Positions 28,554-38,636 are shown, numbered from the stretch's first letter. The stretch is 49,027 nucleotides of DNA from Burkholderiales bacterium (GCA_947451035.1 CANFXR010000010.1:1-49027), one strand, 5' to 3'. Numbers and translations: made by a program. Notes: a model not told the origin generated them from the sequence alone.

Positions 28554-30251
28554 ATGATTGAAGCGAAGCAAGACCTGCTGAAGGCACTCGCCTCAGCGAT
28601 TCAGGAAGTCAGCCCGGCCAGCGCATTGCAGGCCACTTTCGAGTCCCCCAAACTGGTCGCCCACGGCGATCTGGCGTGCACCTCGGCGATGCAGTTGGCC
28701 AAGCCGCTGAAGAAAAATCCGCGCGAGGTCGCTCAGGCGCTGATCGAAGCGCTCGAGCGCGATCCGGCCGTGCGCCGCCACGTCGAGGCCTTCGAGATCG
28801 CGGGGCCGGGGTTCATCAACGTGCGCCTGCGTGCCGCCGCGCGACAGGCCATCGTGCGCGAGGTGCTCGCCGCGGCCGAAGGCTTCGGGCGACGCGCGCC
28901 CAACGCACAGCAAGTGCTCGTCGAGTTCGTCTCGGCCAACCCGACCGGACCGCTGCACGTGGGCCATGGCCGTCAGGCCGCGCTCGGTGACGCGATCTGC
29001 AACCTGTTCGAAACGCAGGGCTGGTCGGTGTGGCGCGAGTTCTATTACAACGACGCCGGCGTGCAGATCGCCACGCTGACCGCGTCGACGCTGGCCCGCC
29101 TGCACGGACTCAAGCCCGGCGACGAGACGTGGCCCGAAGCGGCCTACAACGGCGACTACATCGCCGACATCGCCGCGGGCTTCTCCGCCAGGCAAACGGT
29201 GAAGGCCGATGACCGCGAGTTCACCGCCTCGGGTGATGTCGAGGACGTGGAGGGCATCCGCCAGTTTGCGGTGGCCTACCTGCGCCACGAACAGGACCTG
29301 GACCTGCAGGCGTTCGGCGTGCGCTTCGACCACTACTTTCTCGAGTCGAGCCTGTACTCCACCGGGCAGGTCGAAGCCACCGTGTCGCGCCTGGTGGCGG
29401 CCGGCAAGACCTACGAGCAAGACGGTGCGCTGTGGCTGCGCAGCACCGACTACGGCGACGACAAGGACCGCGTGATGCGCAAGTCGGGCACCGTCGGCGA
29501 TGAGGCGCAGTACACCTACTTCGTGCCCGATGTGGCCTATCACATCAACAAGTTTTCGCGTGGCTACACCAAGGCGATCAACATCCAGGGCGGCGACCAC
29601 CACGGCACCATCGCGCGGGTGCGTGCCGGATTGCAGGCCTCGGGCGTGGGCATCACGCCGGGCTACCCCGACTACGTGCTGCACAAGATGGTCACCGTGA
29701 TGAAGGGCGGCGAGGAGGTCAAGATCTCCAAGCGCGCCGGCTCCTACGTGACGCTGCGCGACCTGATCGACTGGACCAGCCGCGATGCGGTGCGCTTCTT
29801 CCTGATCAGCCGCAAGGCCGACACCGAGTTCACCTTCGACGTCGATCTGGCGCTCAAGCAGAACGACGAGAACCCGGTGTTCTACGTGCAGTACGCCCAC
29901 GCGCGCATCTGCTCGGTGATCCAGCAGTACGTCGACAAGGGCGGCAACGCGGCCGGCCTCGAAAACGCCGACCTGTCGGTGCTGAACGCACCCACCGAAA
30001 CCGCCCTGATGCTGCGGCTGGCCGACTATCCGGCGATGCTGTCGGGCGCGGCCGAAACGCTCGCGCCGCACGACCTGACCTTCTATTTGCGTGACGTGGC
30101 CAGCGCCTTCCACAGCTACTACGCGGCCGAGCGCTTCCTGGTCGACGACGACGCCGTGGCCCGCGCCCGGCTGGCCTTGCTCAGCGCCACCCGCCAGGTG
30201 ATCCGCAACGCGCTGGCGGTGCTGGGCGTGAGTGCTCCCGAGAAAATGTGA
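28554..30251 (+). CDS. argS: Arginyl-tRNA synthetase
   Basis: The 565-residue class Ia synthetase charges tRNA-Arg. It has the ArgS N-terminal additional domain (1-100), the HIGH-type motif in [19 protein letters not shown], a KMSKS-equivalent [16 protein letters not shown], and the C-terminal DALR anticodon-binding domain with [11 protein letters not shown] and the final [10 protein letters not shown]. The ATG at 28554 has no ribosome site ahead of it, in line with the close -10 box. The stop overlaps an in-frame GTG of the SPOR gene, so the two are read together. Confidence 0.97.
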   Translation: MIEAKQDLLKALASAIQEVSPASALQATFESPKLVAHGDLACTSAMQLAKPLKKNPREVAQALIEALERDPAVRRHVEAFEIAGPGFINVRLRAAARQAIVREVLAAAEGFGRRAPNAQQVLVEFVSANPTGPLHVGHGRQAALGDAICNLFETQGWSVWREFYYNDAGVQIATLTASTLARLHGLKPGDETWPEAAYNGDYIADIAAGFSARQTVKADDREFTASGDVEDVEGIRQFAVAYLRHEQDLDLQAFGVRFDHYFLESSLYSTGQVEATVSRLVAAGKTYEQDGALWLRSTDYGDDKDRVMRKSGTVGDEAQYTYFVPDVAYHINKFSRGYTKAINIQGGDHHGTIARVRAGLQASGVGITPGYPDYVLHKMVTVMKGGEEVKISKRAGSYVTLRDLIDWTSRDAVRFFLISRKADTEFTFDVDLALKQNDENPVFYVQYAHARICSVIQQYVDKGGNAAGLENADLSVLNAPTETALMLRLADYPAMLSGAAETLAPHDLTFYLRDVASAFHSYYAAERFLVDDDAVARARLALLSATRQVIRNALAVLGVSAPEKM

Positions 30252-30262
30252 GGTCATCGCCC

Positions 30263-30910
30263 ATGCGCCATTCCGTGCCCCCTGCCGCCTCCCGTTTCCG
30301 CCAGCGTGGCGGCTTTCTGGCCGGCCTCATCGTCGGTTTGCTGGTCGGGCTGGCACTCGCCCTGGGCGTGGCGCTGTACGTGACCAAGGTGCCGGTGCCC
30401 TTCCTCGACAAGGTGCCGCAGCGCACCGCCGAGCAGGATTCAGCCGAGCGCGAGAAGAACAAGAACTGGGAGCCCAACGCCCCGCTGGCCGGCAAGAATC
30501 CCGCCCATCCGGTCGCCGTGCCGGCGGCGTCCAGCGAGCCGGCCACGCCGGCGCCTGCCGAGCGTGACCCGGCGAGCATCCTGGCCGACCGCCCCGTCGG
30601 ACCGACGCCAACACCAACGCCAGCCGCCGCCAAGACAGCCGCCACGGCACCCGCCGCCAAGAGCGGTGACGAGGCCTACGTCTTCTTCGTGCAAACGGGG
30701 GCCTACTCCAGCGTGGAAGACGCCGAAGGCCAGCGTGGCAAGCTGGCGCTGCTCGGGTACTCGGCGCGCATCGTCGAGCGCGAACAAGCGGGCCGCACCG
30801 TGCATCGGGTGCGCCTGGGTCCGTTCGAGGAGAGGGCCGAGGCCGACGACATCAAGGCGAAGGTGACGGCGGCCGGATTCGAAGCGGCCCTGGTGCGCGC
30901 GCCGAGGTGA
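30263..30910 (+). CDS. SPOR-domain membrane protein (FtsN-like)
   Basis: The 215-residue protein has a short cytoplasmic tail, one membrane helix (about 17-40, AGLIVGLLVGLALALGVAL), a Pro/Ala-rich periplasmic linker (about 70-135) and a C-terminal SPOR domain (about 139-215: YVFFVQTGAYSSVEDAEGQR to ALVRAPR). SPOR domains bind denuded glycan at the septum; the architecture is that of FtsN or DedD. The ATG at 30263 is preceded by GAGGT; an in-frame GTG at 30248 overlapping the argS stop is the alternative. Placement after argS is common in betaproteobacteria. Confidence 0.87.
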   Translation: MRHSVPPAASRFRQRGGFLAGLIVGLLVGLALALGVALYVTKVPVPFLDKVPQRTAEQDSAEREKNKNWEPNAPLAGKNPAHPVAVPAASSEPATPAPAERDPASILADRPVGPTPTPTPAAAKTAATAPAAKSGDEAYVFFVQTGAYSSVEDAEGQRGKLALLGYSARIVEREQAGRTVHRVRLGPFEERAEADDIKAKVTAAGFEAALVRAPR

Positions 30911-31045
30911 GCCGCCCCTGTGGCGCTTCGTGATGCGCTTGTGCGAACTTTCAGCGGCAAGGCACACTCACTCCACCACGCGACCACGCGCTGCACTGCA
31001 GATTCGACCCACCGGCGCCATGCCACGACCGAGGAACCGAGCACC

Positions 31046-31696
31046 ATGAAACGACGCGAGTTTTCAAGCCACCTGCTGGCCACCGCGACCGGCGCGAGCG
31101 CCTTGCTGGCGGCAACGCACGTCCATGCACAAGGCGAGCCCATCGAGGGCACCCAGTACGTCAAGCTGAGCCAGCCCAATGCGGTGGCCGCCGGCAAGAT
31201 CGAGGTGGTGGAATTCTTCTGGTACGGCTGCCCGCACTGCAATGCCTTCGAGCCCGCGCTCGATGCGTGGCAAAAGAAGTTGCCCCCAGACGTGGCCTTT
31301 CGCCGCGTGCCGGTGGTCTTTCGCGAAGAGCCCTTCACCACGCACCAGCGCATCTACTTCACGCTCGAGGCGATGGACCTGGTCGACACCTTGCACCGCA
31401 AGGTCTTCAACGCCATCCACCTCGACCACGCCAAGCTCGACAAACTGCCCGAGATCGTCGCCTTCATGGGCAAGAACGGCGTCGACACCGCCCGGTTCAC
31501 CGACGTGTTCAATTCGTTCTCGGTGCAAACCAAGACCCGCCAGGCCAAGCAACTGGCGGAGGCCTACCGCATCGATGGCGTGCCCGCGATCGGCGTCCAG
31601 GGCCGCTACTTCACGTCGGTGTCGCTGGCCGGATCGCCCGAACGCGCCTTGAGCGTGGCCGACTACCTGATCCAGCGCGCACGCAAACCCGGCTGA
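31046..31696 (+). CDS. dsbA: Periplasmic thiol:disulfide interchange protein DsbA
   Basis: The 216-residue protein has an N-terminal signal (1-28, ending HVHAQG) and a thioredoxin fold with an inserted helical domain. The active site is Cys62-Pro-His-Cys65 in YGCPHC, with the cis-Pro in DGVPAIGV. DsbA oxidises cysteines of exported proteins. The signal opens MKRREFSSHLL, a twin-arginine-like start, although DsbA is usually exported through SRP/Sec. AGGAA stands 9 bases before the ATG at 31046. It would introduce the disulphides of the PsiF protein and help mature exported cytochromes seen in this window, by inference. Confidence 0.94.
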   Translation: MKRREFSSHLLATATGASALLAATHVHAQGEPIEGTQYVKLSQPNAVAAGKIEVVEFFWYGCPHCNAFEPALDAWQKKLPPDVAFRRVPVVFREEPFTTHQRIYFTLEAMDLVDTLHRKVFNAIHLDHAKLDKLPEIVAFMGKNGVDTARFTDVFNSFSVQTKTRQAKQLAEAYRIDGVPAIGVQGRYFTSVSLAGSPERALSVADYLIQRARKPG

Positions 31697-31762
31697 ATCA
31701 GCGGCGGCTGGGGCAGCCACACATTCGCGCACTGGCGAGGGCCGCGGCACGAAGTTGTCGGC

Positions 31763-31768
31763 TAAAAT
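31763..31768 (+). promoter_or_regulatory. Candidate -10 box ahead of lptA
   Basis: TAAAAT within GGCTAAAATTT lies 20 bases before the lptA ATG, in a GC-rich setting. No standard -35 box is seen; it may give lptA-lptB-rpoN a promoter of their own apart from dsbA. Confidence 0.35.
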
Positions 31769-31788
31769 TTCTGCAAGTTTCGTGCCCC

Positions 31789-32448
31789 ATGAACCATACC
31801 CAAATATCCCATCGCCGCCAGTCCCTTTCGGGACTGCGCCTGGCCCGCGTGATCGCGCTGGCGCTGGTCGTCGGCGCTGGCGTTTCGCCGGTCCAGGCGG
31901 AACGGGCTGACCGCTCCAGGCCCCTGAACGTGGAGGCCGACAACGGTCGCTACGACGACGCCCAGCAGCTGGGTGTTTTCACCGGCAACGTGGTGGTGAC
32001 CAAAGGCACCTTGACGATGCGCGCCTCGCGCATCGAGGTGCGCCAGTCGCCCGACGGCTCGCAGTTCGGCGTGGCCACCTCTGAAGGCGGCAAGCGCGCG
32101 CTGTTCAGGCAAAAGCGCGAAGGTCTCGATGAGTACCTCGAAGGCGAAGCCGAGCGCATCGAATACGACGGCAAGGCCGACCTGATCCGGTTCATCGACC
32201 GAGCGGTGATCCGCCGCTATCGCGGCTCGGTGCTGGCCGACGAGACCGCCGGCAGCACGATCATCTATGACAACGTGACCGAGACGGTCAGCGTGGCAGG
32301 CGGCGCCACCGCTGCCACGCCGAACAACCCGAGTGGTCGCGTGCGCACCGTGCTGACACCGCGCGAACAACCCGCCGCGCCCGATGCCAGCGCCTCGCAG
32401 CCCGGCATCACCCTCAAGCCCAGTACCGCGCTGGGCGGCGCCCGTTGA
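31789..32448 (+). CDS. lptA: Lipopolysaccharide transport periplasmic protein LptA
   Basis: The 219-residue protein has a signal peptide (about 1-37, ending PVQAERA) and an LptA/OstA jellyroll domain: [40 protein letters not shown] and [20 protein letters not shown]. LptA oligomerises to bridge the periplasm for LPS. A low-complexity C-terminal tail ([12 protein letters not shown]) follows the fold. The frame is open far upstream through dsbA in another phase; the start is the ATG at 31789. Its stop overlaps the lptB start by 4 bases. Confidence 0.95.
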   Translation: MNHTQISHRRQSLSGLRLARVIALALVVGAGVSPVQAERADRSRPLNVEADNGRYDDAQQLGVFTGNVVVTKGTLTMRASRIEVRQSPDGSQFGVATSEGGKRALFRQKREGLDEYLEGEAERIEYDGKADLIRFIDRAVIRRYRGSVLADETAGSTIIYDNVTETVSVAGGATAATPNNPSGRVRTVLTPREQPAAPDASASQPGITLKPSTALGGAR

Positions 32449-33215
32449 ACACCGACCTGGCGAGCGCGCCGGTCGTGCACCGGCTGACCGCCACCGGGCT
32501 GAAAAAGCGCTACGGCTCGCGCAACGTCGTCGAGGACGTGCACCTGTCGGTCGATGCCGGCGAGGTGGTCGGCCTGCTCGGCCCCAATGGCGCGGGCAAG
32601 ACCACCAGCTTCTACATGATCGTGGGCCTGGTGCGCGCTGATGCCGGCGAGATCACGATCGAGGGGCAACGCGTCGACCGCCTGCCCATCCACCGGCGCT
32701 CGCGCATGGGGCTGTCCTACCTGCCCCAGGAAGCCTCCATCTTTCGCAAGCTCAACGTCGAGGAAAACATCCGTGCGGTGCTCGAGCTGCAGCTCGATGG
32801 TGACGGCAAGCCGCTGCGCGCGGCCCGGATCGACGAGCAGCTCGAAGCGCTGCTGCGCGACCTCAGCATCGAGAAGCTGCGTGACTCGCCCGCGCCGTCG
32901 CTGTCCGGTGGCGAGCGCCGCCGCGTGGAGATCGCGCGCGCGCTGGCCACCCAGCCGCGCTTCATCTTGCTCGACGAGCCGTTCGCCGGCGTCGACCCGA
33001 TCGCGGTGATCGAGATCCAGCGCATCATCAGCTTCCTCAAGTCGCGCGGCATCGGTGTGCTCATCACCGATCACAACGTGCGCGAGACGCTGGGCATTTG
33101 CGACCGCGCCTACATCATCAGCGAAGGCCGGGTGCTGGCCGAAGGCACCCCTGCCGAAATCGTCGACAACGCCGACGTGCGCAAGGTCTACCTCGGCGAA
33201 AACTTCCGCATGTAA
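32445..33215 (+). CDS. lptB: LPS export ABC transporter ATP-binding protein LptB
   Basis: The 256-residue ATPase carries Walker [11 protein letters not shown]-loop LPQEAS, signature LSGGE, Walker [14 protein letters not shown] and the switch His in ITDHNVRE. LptB with LptF and LptG pulls LPS from the inner membrane. The only plausible start covering the N-terminal strand is the TTG at 32445, which overlaps the lptA TGA as TTGA, so translation is coupled. A GTG near codon 10 is an alternative. It is followed after 9 bp by rpoN, the classic lptAB-rpoN order. Confidence 0.96.
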   Translation: MNTDLASAPVVHRLTATGLKKRYGSRNVVEDVHLSVDAGEVVGLLGPNGAGKTTSFYMIVGLVRADAGEITIEGQRVDRLPIHRRSRMGLSYLPQEASIFRKLNVEENIRAVLELQLDGDGKPLRAARIDEQLEALLRDLSIEKLRDSPAPSLSGGERRRVEIARALATQPRFILLDEPFAGVDPIAVIEIQRIISFLKSRGIGVLITDHNVRETLGICDRAYIISEGRVLAEGTPAEIVDNADVRKVYLGENFRM

Positions 33216-33224
33216 GGCGCGCCG

Positions 33225-34760
33225 ATGAAGCCTTCGCTGCAAGTACGGCTGTCGCAGCACCTGGCTCTCACGCCTCAGTTGCAGCAGTCGATCCGGCTGC
33301 TCCAGTTGTCCACCCTGGAGTTGCAACAAGAAGTCGAGCAAATGCTCGACCAGAACCCGTTCCTCGAAAACGAGATCGAGGGTGCCGCAGCCTTCGAGCC
33401 GCTGGCCGAGCGCTCATCCGCGGCCGAACGGGTGGCCGAGCGCGACACCGAGCGCGCCGACACGCCCGCCGAGTCGAGCGCCGAAGGCGGCGATGACGCG
33501 CCTGGCATGGACAGCGCCGATTTCGGCACCACCGAGCGCGACGACTGGGAAAACGGCACTGAGCGCGACGACTTCGACGGCATCGGCGAAACCCCGGGCA
33601 AGGCCGGCGGCAACGTCGAGGGCGATGAGTTCGATCCGCAAGAGCGCAACCATGTGGGCATCAGCCTGCGCGAGCACTTGCGCGCGCAACTGGTCGGCAT
33701 GCGGCTGTCGCCCGAAGACGCCGCCGCCGTCGAAGTGCTGATCGAGTCGCTCAACGACGACGGCTACCTCGCTGACAGCCTGGAGGAGATCGCCGCATCG
33801 CTGGCGGGCGACGATGCGCCGCAGCTCGAGATCGTGATGGAGCGGCTCGGCTGCGCGCTCAAATGGCTGCAAAACCTCGAACCCATCGGCGTCGGTGCGC
33901 GCGACCTGCCCGAATGTCTGGTGCTGCAGTTGCGCCGGCTGCCGCGCAGCGAAGCGCAGGTGATCGCCATCATGATCTGCAAGCAGCACCTCGAGCTGCT
34001 CGCCAGGCGCGACCTCAAGAAGCTGATGGCCATGACTGGCGCCGACGACGAGCTGGTCAAGCGCGCACAAACGCTGATCGTCGCACTCGAGCCCAAGCCG
34101 GGCCGCCCGTTCTACCCGGCCGAGTCCAACATCGTCGTGCCCGACGTGATGGTGCTCAAGTCGGGCCGCAACTGGAAGGTCGTGCTCAACCCCGACGTGA
34201 TGCCCAAGTTGCGCATCAACGACCTCTACGCGCAGGCCATACGCCAAGGGCGCGGTGCCTCGGGCAACAGCAACCAGGCCGGCCTGAGCATGCGTTTGCA
34301 AGAAGCCCGCTGGTTCATGAAGAACATCCAGCAGCGCTTCGACACCATCAAGCGGGTGTCGCAGGCCATCGTAGAGCGGCAGAAGAACTTCTTCACCCAC
34401 GGCGAGATCGCCATGAAGCCGCTGGTGCTGCGCGAAATCGCCGACGAGCTCGGGCTGCACGAATCGACCATTTCGCGGGTGACCACCGCCAAGTACATGG
34501 CCACGGTGTTTGGCACCTTCGAGCTGAAGTATTTCTTCGGCTCGTCGCTCAACACCGAAGCCGGCGGCAATGCGTCGAGCACCGCGGTGCGCGCGCTCAT
34601 CAAGCAGTTGGTCGCCGCGGAAAACCCGCTCAAGCCGCTGTCCGACAACCAGCTCAGCAAGATGCTCGAAGAACAAGGCATCCAGGTCGCCCGCCGCACC
34701 GTGGCCAAGTACCGCGATGCCTTGAAGATCGCGCCGGCGACGCTGCGCAAGGACATGTGA
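33225..34760 (+). CDS. rpoN: RNA polymerase sigma-54 factor
   Basis: The 511-residue protein has the Gln/Leu-rich activator-contact region I (LSQHLALTPQLQQSIRLLQL), a long acidic region II (about 55-150), the core-binding domain, a helix-turn-helix (LREIADELGLHESTISRVTT) and the RpoN box VARRTVAKYRD near the C-terminus. It directs transcription from -24/-12 promoters with AAA+ activators such as NtrX-type proteins. NtrYX at the left edge of this window may feed into it, by inference. The acidic region is longer than in enteric RpoN, as is usual in betaproteobacteria. Confidence 0.97.
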   Translation: MKPSLQVRLSQHLALTPQLQQSIRLLQLSTLELQQEVEQMLDQNPFLENEIEGAAAFEPLAERSSAAERVAERDTERADTPAESSAEGGDDAPGMDSADFGTTERDDWENGTERDDFDGIGETPGKAGGNVEGDEFDPQERNHVGISLREHLRAQLVGMRLSPEDAAAVEVLIESLNDDGYLADSLEEIAASLAGDDAPQLEIVMERLGCALKWLQNLEPIGVGARDLPECLVLQLRRLPRSEAQVIAIMICKQHLELLARRDLKKLMAMTGADDELVKRAQTLIVALEPKPGRPFYPAESNIVVPDVMVLKSGRNWKVVLNPDVMPKLRINDLYAQAIRQGRGASGNSNQAGLSMRLQEARWFMKNIQQRFDTIKRVSQAIVERQKNFFTHGEIAMKPLVLREIADELGLHESTISRVTTAKYMATVFGTFELKYFFGSSLNTEAGGNASSTAVRALIKQLVAAENPLKPLSDNQLSKMLEEQGIQVARRTVAKYRDALKIAPATLRKDM

Positions 34761-34817
34761 ACGGCGCCTGGCCGCCGCCCCCATGAAGCCATTCCCCCGC
34801 CAACTCAGAAGAGTCGC

Positions 34818-36074
34818 ATGACCGCTCCGTTTTTTCTGCCCTGCGCCGCCGGCGTCGAAGCCCTGCTCACCGCCGAGGTGCAGCGACTGCTGCCCGACAG
34901 ACAGGTGCACACGCTGCGTGGCGGCGTGGCGCTCGACGGCGAGCCCGCCGACGTGATGGTGCTCAACCTCGAGTTGCGCCTGGCCCAGCGCGTGCTGGTG
35001 GAGGTGGCCGAGGGCGAGTACCGCGACGAGCAGTCGCTCTACGAGCTCGCCGGCAGCGTGGACTGGACGCAATGGATCACGCCGCAGCACACCTTGCGCG
35101 TGGACACCACCGCCACGCGCTGCCCGCTGCGCAGCTTGAACTTCGCCGCGCTGCGCATCAAGGATGCGGTGTGCGATCAACTGCGTGCAGCCACCGGCGA
35201 GCGCCCGTGCGTCGACATCCGCGAGCCCGACCTGGCGCTGGTGCTGCACCTCGGCCCCGAACGCGCGGCGCTGTACGTCGACACCTCGGGCGAGCCGCTG
35301 TTCAAGCGCGGCTGGCGCGAAGACAAGGGCGATGCCCCGCTGAAGGAAACGCTGGCCGCCGCGATGCTGGCCGCCGCCGGCTGGCAGGGTCGCCCCGATG
35401 CGGGCGGCGCCTTGCACGACCCGTGCTGCGGCTCGGGCACCATCGCCATCGAGGCCGCGCAGATCGCCTGCGGCATCGCGCCGGGCCTCAAGCGCCGCTT
35501 CGCGTTCGAGCGGCTGCTGCCGTTTTCGAGCGCCGAGATGCGCGGTGCGCTGCAGCGCCTGCGCAGCCACGCGCAAGCGCGCATCCACGCCTCGGCGGTG
35601 CCGATCTTTGCCAGCGACGTGTCGTTTCGCATGGTCGACTTCGCGCGCCGCAATGCGCAGCGCGCCGGCGTCGAAGCGGCCATCGTCTTCAACGGCGGTG
35701 ACGCCCTCGAGCGGGCTGCCCCCGCGCTGCCGGACGATCTGCCCGGCACGCTGATGCTCAACCCGCCGTACGGCGAACGCATCGAAGTGGCCGGCAAGGC
35801 CGCCCCCGGCGCGGCGCGGCCGCACGGCGACGGGGGCAATCGCGAACTGCCCGAAGACTTCTTTGCCCGCCTGAGCGCGCACTGGAAGCGCGCCTACACC
35901 AGCCACCCGGCCGGCTGGACGGCTTATGTGCTCAGCCCCGACATGAAGCTGCCCGGCGCCATGCGCCTGAAGGAAGCGCGCCGCACGCCGATGTGGAACG
36001 GCCCGATCGAATGCCGGCTGTTCCGCTTCGATCTGGTGGCCGGCTCGATGCGCAACGACGGCGCGGCGCGCTGA
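34818..36074 (+). CDS. THUMP-domain RNA methyltransferase, RlmL N-terminal-like
   Basis: The 418-residue protein has an N-terminal ferredoxin-like/THUMP region (about 1-155) and a Rossmann methyltransferase domain with ALHDPCCGSGTIAIEAAQIA and the catalytic LMLNPPYGERIE of N2-guanine methyltransferases. It corresponds to the RlmL half (m2G2445 of 23S rRNA) of E. coli RlmKL, without the RlmK half. AGAAGAG precedes the ATG at 34818. It sits 57 bp past rpoN and is convergent with rsmE. The exact target base is inferred only from the family. Confidence 0.88.
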   Translation: MTAPFFLPCAAGVEALLTAEVQRLLPDRQVHTLRGGVALDGEPADVMVLNLELRLAQRVLVEVAEGEYRDEQSLYELAGSVDWTQWITPQHTLRVDTTATRCPLRSLNFAALRIKDAVCDQLRAATGERPCVDIREPDLALVLHLGPERAALYVDTSGEPLFKRGWREDKGDAPLKETLAAAMLAAAGWQGRPDAGGALHDPCCGSGTIAIEAAQIACGIAPGLKRRFAFERLLPFSSAEMRGALQRLRSHAQARIHASAVPIFASDVSFRMVDFARRNAQRAGVEAAIVFNGGDALERAAPALPDDLPGTLMLNPPYGERIEVAGKAAPGAARPHGDGGNRELPEDFFARLSAHWKRAYTSHPAGWTAYVLSPDMKLPGAMRLKEARRTPMWNGPIECRLFRFDLVAGSMRNDGAAR

Positions 36075-36089
36075 AGCGGTTCAGCGCGC
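36066..36089. terminator. 10-bp perfect hairpin holding both stop codons
   Basis: GCGCGCTGAA (36066-36075) pairs perfectly with TTCAGCGCGC (36080-36089) around the loop GCGG. The plus-strand TGA and the rsmE stop (36081-36083) face each other in the stem. It is a strong stem but has no U-tract; bidirectional terminator proposed. Confidence 0.6.
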
Positions 36090-36842
36090 GACGGCCTGCA
36101 GCCCCAGAGCCGCCAGCACCGCCAGCGGCGCGGTGTCGGCGCGCAGCACGCGCGCACCCAGCGACAGCGGCTCGAAACCGCACTGCAGCGCGGCACTTTC
36201 CTCGGCCTCGGACAAACCGCCCTCGGGGCCGCTCAGGAACACGAAGCGCTGGCCGGCCGCTGTGGCTGCCTGCTGCCAGCCGCGGCCTTCGCGCAGACTG
36301 AGCACCCGACGCTGGCAGTCGCCGCCCTGACTCGAATCGGCATCGGTAGGCAGCCCGCGCAGCCAGTCGGGCAGGCTGCGCACCGCGTGCACCGTGGGCA
36401 CGCGCGTGCGGCCGCACTGCTCGCTGGCCGCCGTGGCCACCGCCTGCCAGTGCGCCACCTTCTTGTCGGCGCGCTCGCCCGACAGACGCAGCACCGAGCG
36501 TTCGCACACCAGCGGCTGAATGGCCGCCACGCCGAGTTCGGTGGCCTTTTCGACCAGGCTGTCCATGCGGTCGTTGGCCGGCATGCCCAGCGCCAGCGTG
36601 ACATCGAAGCCCAGTTCGCGGCTCACCTCCCGGTGCTCGATCAGACGCGCCGAGACATCGGAGCGCCCCATGTGCTCGACGCAGGCGCGCCACTCGCCGC
36701 CCTGCCCGTCGAACAGCGTGAGCTCGTCGCCCGGCTGCAGCCGCAGCACCTGCACATGGCGCGCGCACCCCGGCGGCAAGTCGAAGGGGCCGCCGGCCGC
36801 GAGCGGCGCCAGCGATGCGGGCACAAAGAAGCGAGGTGCCAT
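36081..36842 (-). CDS. rsmE: 16S rRNA (uracil-1498 N3)-methyltransferase RsmE
   Basis: The 253-residue SPOUT methyltransferase begins MAPRFFVPASL, has a PUA-like N-terminal domain (1-70: HVQVLRLQPGDELTLFDG) and a knotted domain with KATELGVAAIQPL, the SAM loop FLSGPEGGLSEAEE and SLGARVLRADTAPLAVL at the end. RsmE methylates U1498 of 16S rRNA. The start is the ATG at 36842, 5 bp past the fadD stop, so the two are co-transcribed. Confidence 0.94.
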   Translation of the reverse strand: MAPRFFVPASLAPLAAGGPFDLPPGCARHVQVLRLQPGDELTLFDGQGGEWRACVEHMGRSDVSARLIEHREVSRELGFDVTLALGMPANDRMDSLVEKATELGVAAIQPLVCERSVLRLSGERADKKVAHWQAVATAASEQCGRTRVPTVHAVRSLPDWLRGLPTDADSSQGGDCQRRVLSLREGRGWQQAATAAGQRFVFLSGPEGGLSEAEESAALQCGFEPLSLGARVLRADTAPLAVLAALGLQAVAR

Positions 36843-36847
36843 GGGCG

Positions 36848-38521
36848 TCAGCGCTGCTCGCGCAACTCGCGCCGCAAGATCTTGCCGACGTTGGACTTGG
36901 GCAACTCGGTGCGGAACTCGATCTCGCGCGGGCGCTTGTAGCCCGCCAGGTTGGCCTCGCAATGGGCCAGCACCGCCGCTTCGGTCAGTTGCGGGTTGCT
37001 GCGCACGATGACCAGCTTCACGCTCTCGCCGGTTCTGGGGTCGGGCACACCCACCACCGCGCACTCGGCCACGCCGCTGAGTTGCGAGACCACTTCTTCA
37101 ACCTCGTTTGGATAGACCTTGAAGCCGCTGACGTCGATCATGTCTTTCTTGCGGTCGATGATCTTGAAGTAGCCGCGCGCGTCGACCGTGCCGATGTCGC
37201 CGGTGCGAAAGTACCCGTCGGCCGTCATCACCTGAGCGGTCTCGTCGGGACGCTGCCAGTAGCCGGCCATCACCTGCGGGCCGCGGATGGCAATCTCGCC
37301 GGGCGCGCCCGGCGGCACCTCGTGGCCCGCATCGTCGAGCAGCGTCATCTCGGTGTTGGACACCGGCAGGCCGATGGTGCCTGTGAAGCTGTCGCTGTCG
37401 AGCGGGTTGCAGCTCGCCAGCGGCGAGGTCTCGGACAGGCCGTAGCCCTCGATGATCGGACAGCCGGTTTTCTGCAGCCACAGCGCTGCGGTGGCCGACT
37501 GGACCGCCGCCCCGCCGCCCACCGAGATGATCAGGTGGCTCCAGTCGACACGCTGGCAATCGGGGTGGCTGGCCACCGCCTTGAACAGCGTGTTGACCGC
37601 CGGAAAGCTGTGGAAGCGCTCGCGGCCGATGTCCTTGAGCAGCGACTTGAGGTCGCGCGGGTTGACGATCAGGATGTTGCAGCCGCCCAGCCGCAGGTTG
37701 AGCATCATGTTGGTGGTGAAGCCGAACACGTGATACAGCGGCAGCGCGCTCACCGTGACCAAAGGCTCGCCGGGAGCGAGCTTCTTCAGGGCCGGCCCGT
37801 ACCAGGCCTCGGACTGCAGGATGTTGGCCACCAGATTGCGGTGCAGCAGCACCGCGCCCTTGCTCACGCCGGTGGTGCCGCCGGTGTACTGCAGCACCGC
37901 GATGTCATCGGGACCCACGCTCAGCGGGCGCAGCGTGAGCTGGCGGCCGGCCGCCAGCGCCGCACCCAGGCGCACGGCGCCGGGCAGCTCGAACGCCGGC
38001 ACCATCTTCTTCACGTGACGCACCGCGAAGTTGACGATCGCAGCGCGCGGGAACCCCAGCAGATCGCCCAGCCCCGTCACCACGACCAGGTCCAACTGGA
38101 GCGCGGGCAGCGCGTGCTGCAGCGTGGTCGCGAAGTTCTCGATCACCACGATGGCGCGCGCGCCCGAATCCTTGATCTGGTGCTCGAGCTCGCGCGGCGT
38201 GTACAGCGGGTTGACGTTGACCACCACACAGCCGGCACGCAGCACCGCCGCCACGGCCACCGGGTACTGCGGCACGTTGGGCATCATCAGCGCGACGCGG
38301 TCGCCCTTGGCCAGGCCGGCGCCTTGCAGGTAGGCCGCGAACGCGCGCGACATCTGGTCGACCTCGCCAAACGTGAAGCTGCGGCCCATGTAGCGGTAGG
38401 CGCAGCGGTCGCGGTACTTGACGAAGCTTTCTTCCATCAAGGCCACCAGCGACGCACAGGCCTGCACGTCGATGGTGTGCGCAACGCCTGCGGGGTACTG
38501 CCTGAGCCAGATTTTTTCCAT
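36848..38521 (-). CDS. fadD: Long-chain fatty acid--CoA ligase
   Basis: The 557-residue ANL-superfamily enzyme has the AMP-binding motif YTGGTTGVSKGAVLLHRN, the A5-type GYGLSETSP, the A7/A8 motifs GYFRTGDIG and FKIIDRKKDMIDVSGFKVYPNEVE, and a C-terminal Lys in LPKSNVGKILRRELRE. It activates fatty acids to acyl-CoA for degradation or lipid synthesis. Length and text match FadD. The ATG at 38521 starts MEKIWLRQYPAGV, typical of the family. The 115 bp upstream to the next stop show nothing I can support. Confidence 0.94.
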   Translation of the reverse strand: MEKIWLRQYPAGVAHTIDVQACASLVALMEESFVKYRDRCAYRYMGRSFTFGEVDQMSRAFAAYLQGAGLAKGDRVALMMPNVPQYPVAVAAVLRAGCVVVNVNPLYTPRELEHQIKDSGARAIVVIENFATTLQHALPALQLDLVVVTGLGDLLGFPRAAIVNFAVRHVKKMVPAFELPGAVRLGAALAAGRQLTLRPLSVGPDDIAVLQYTGGTTGVSKGAVLLHRNLVANILQSEAWYGPALKKLAPGEPLVTVSALPLYHVFGFTTNMMLNLRLGGCNILIVNPRDLKSLLKDIGRERFHSFPAVNTLFKAVASHPDCQRVDWSHLIISVGGGAAVQSATAALWLQKTGCPIIEGYGLSETSPLASCNPLDSDSFTGTIGLPVSNTEMTLLDDAGHEVPPGAPGEIAIRGPQVMAGYWQRPDETAQVMTADGYFRTGDIGTVDARGYFKIIDRKKDMIDVSGFKVYPNEVEEVVSQLSGVAECAVVGVPDPRTGESVKLVIVRSNPQLTEAAVLAHCEANLAGYKRPREIEFRTELPKSNVGKILRRELREQR

Positions 38522-38636
38522 GCGAGTCCGCGTAGAGGGGTGTGGCGATTTTGCGGCGGCTTCGGCAAACCACCATCAGGGGATTCGACGAGCGGCCTGC
38601 CCGCGCGCCAGCGGGGGAGCTAGCGCTGTACGCGTG

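Noticed and set aside
31267-31788. Apparent N-terminal extension of LptA across dsbA
   Set aside because: The text is out-of-phase dsbA; LptA has a proper signal peptide right after the ATG at 31789.
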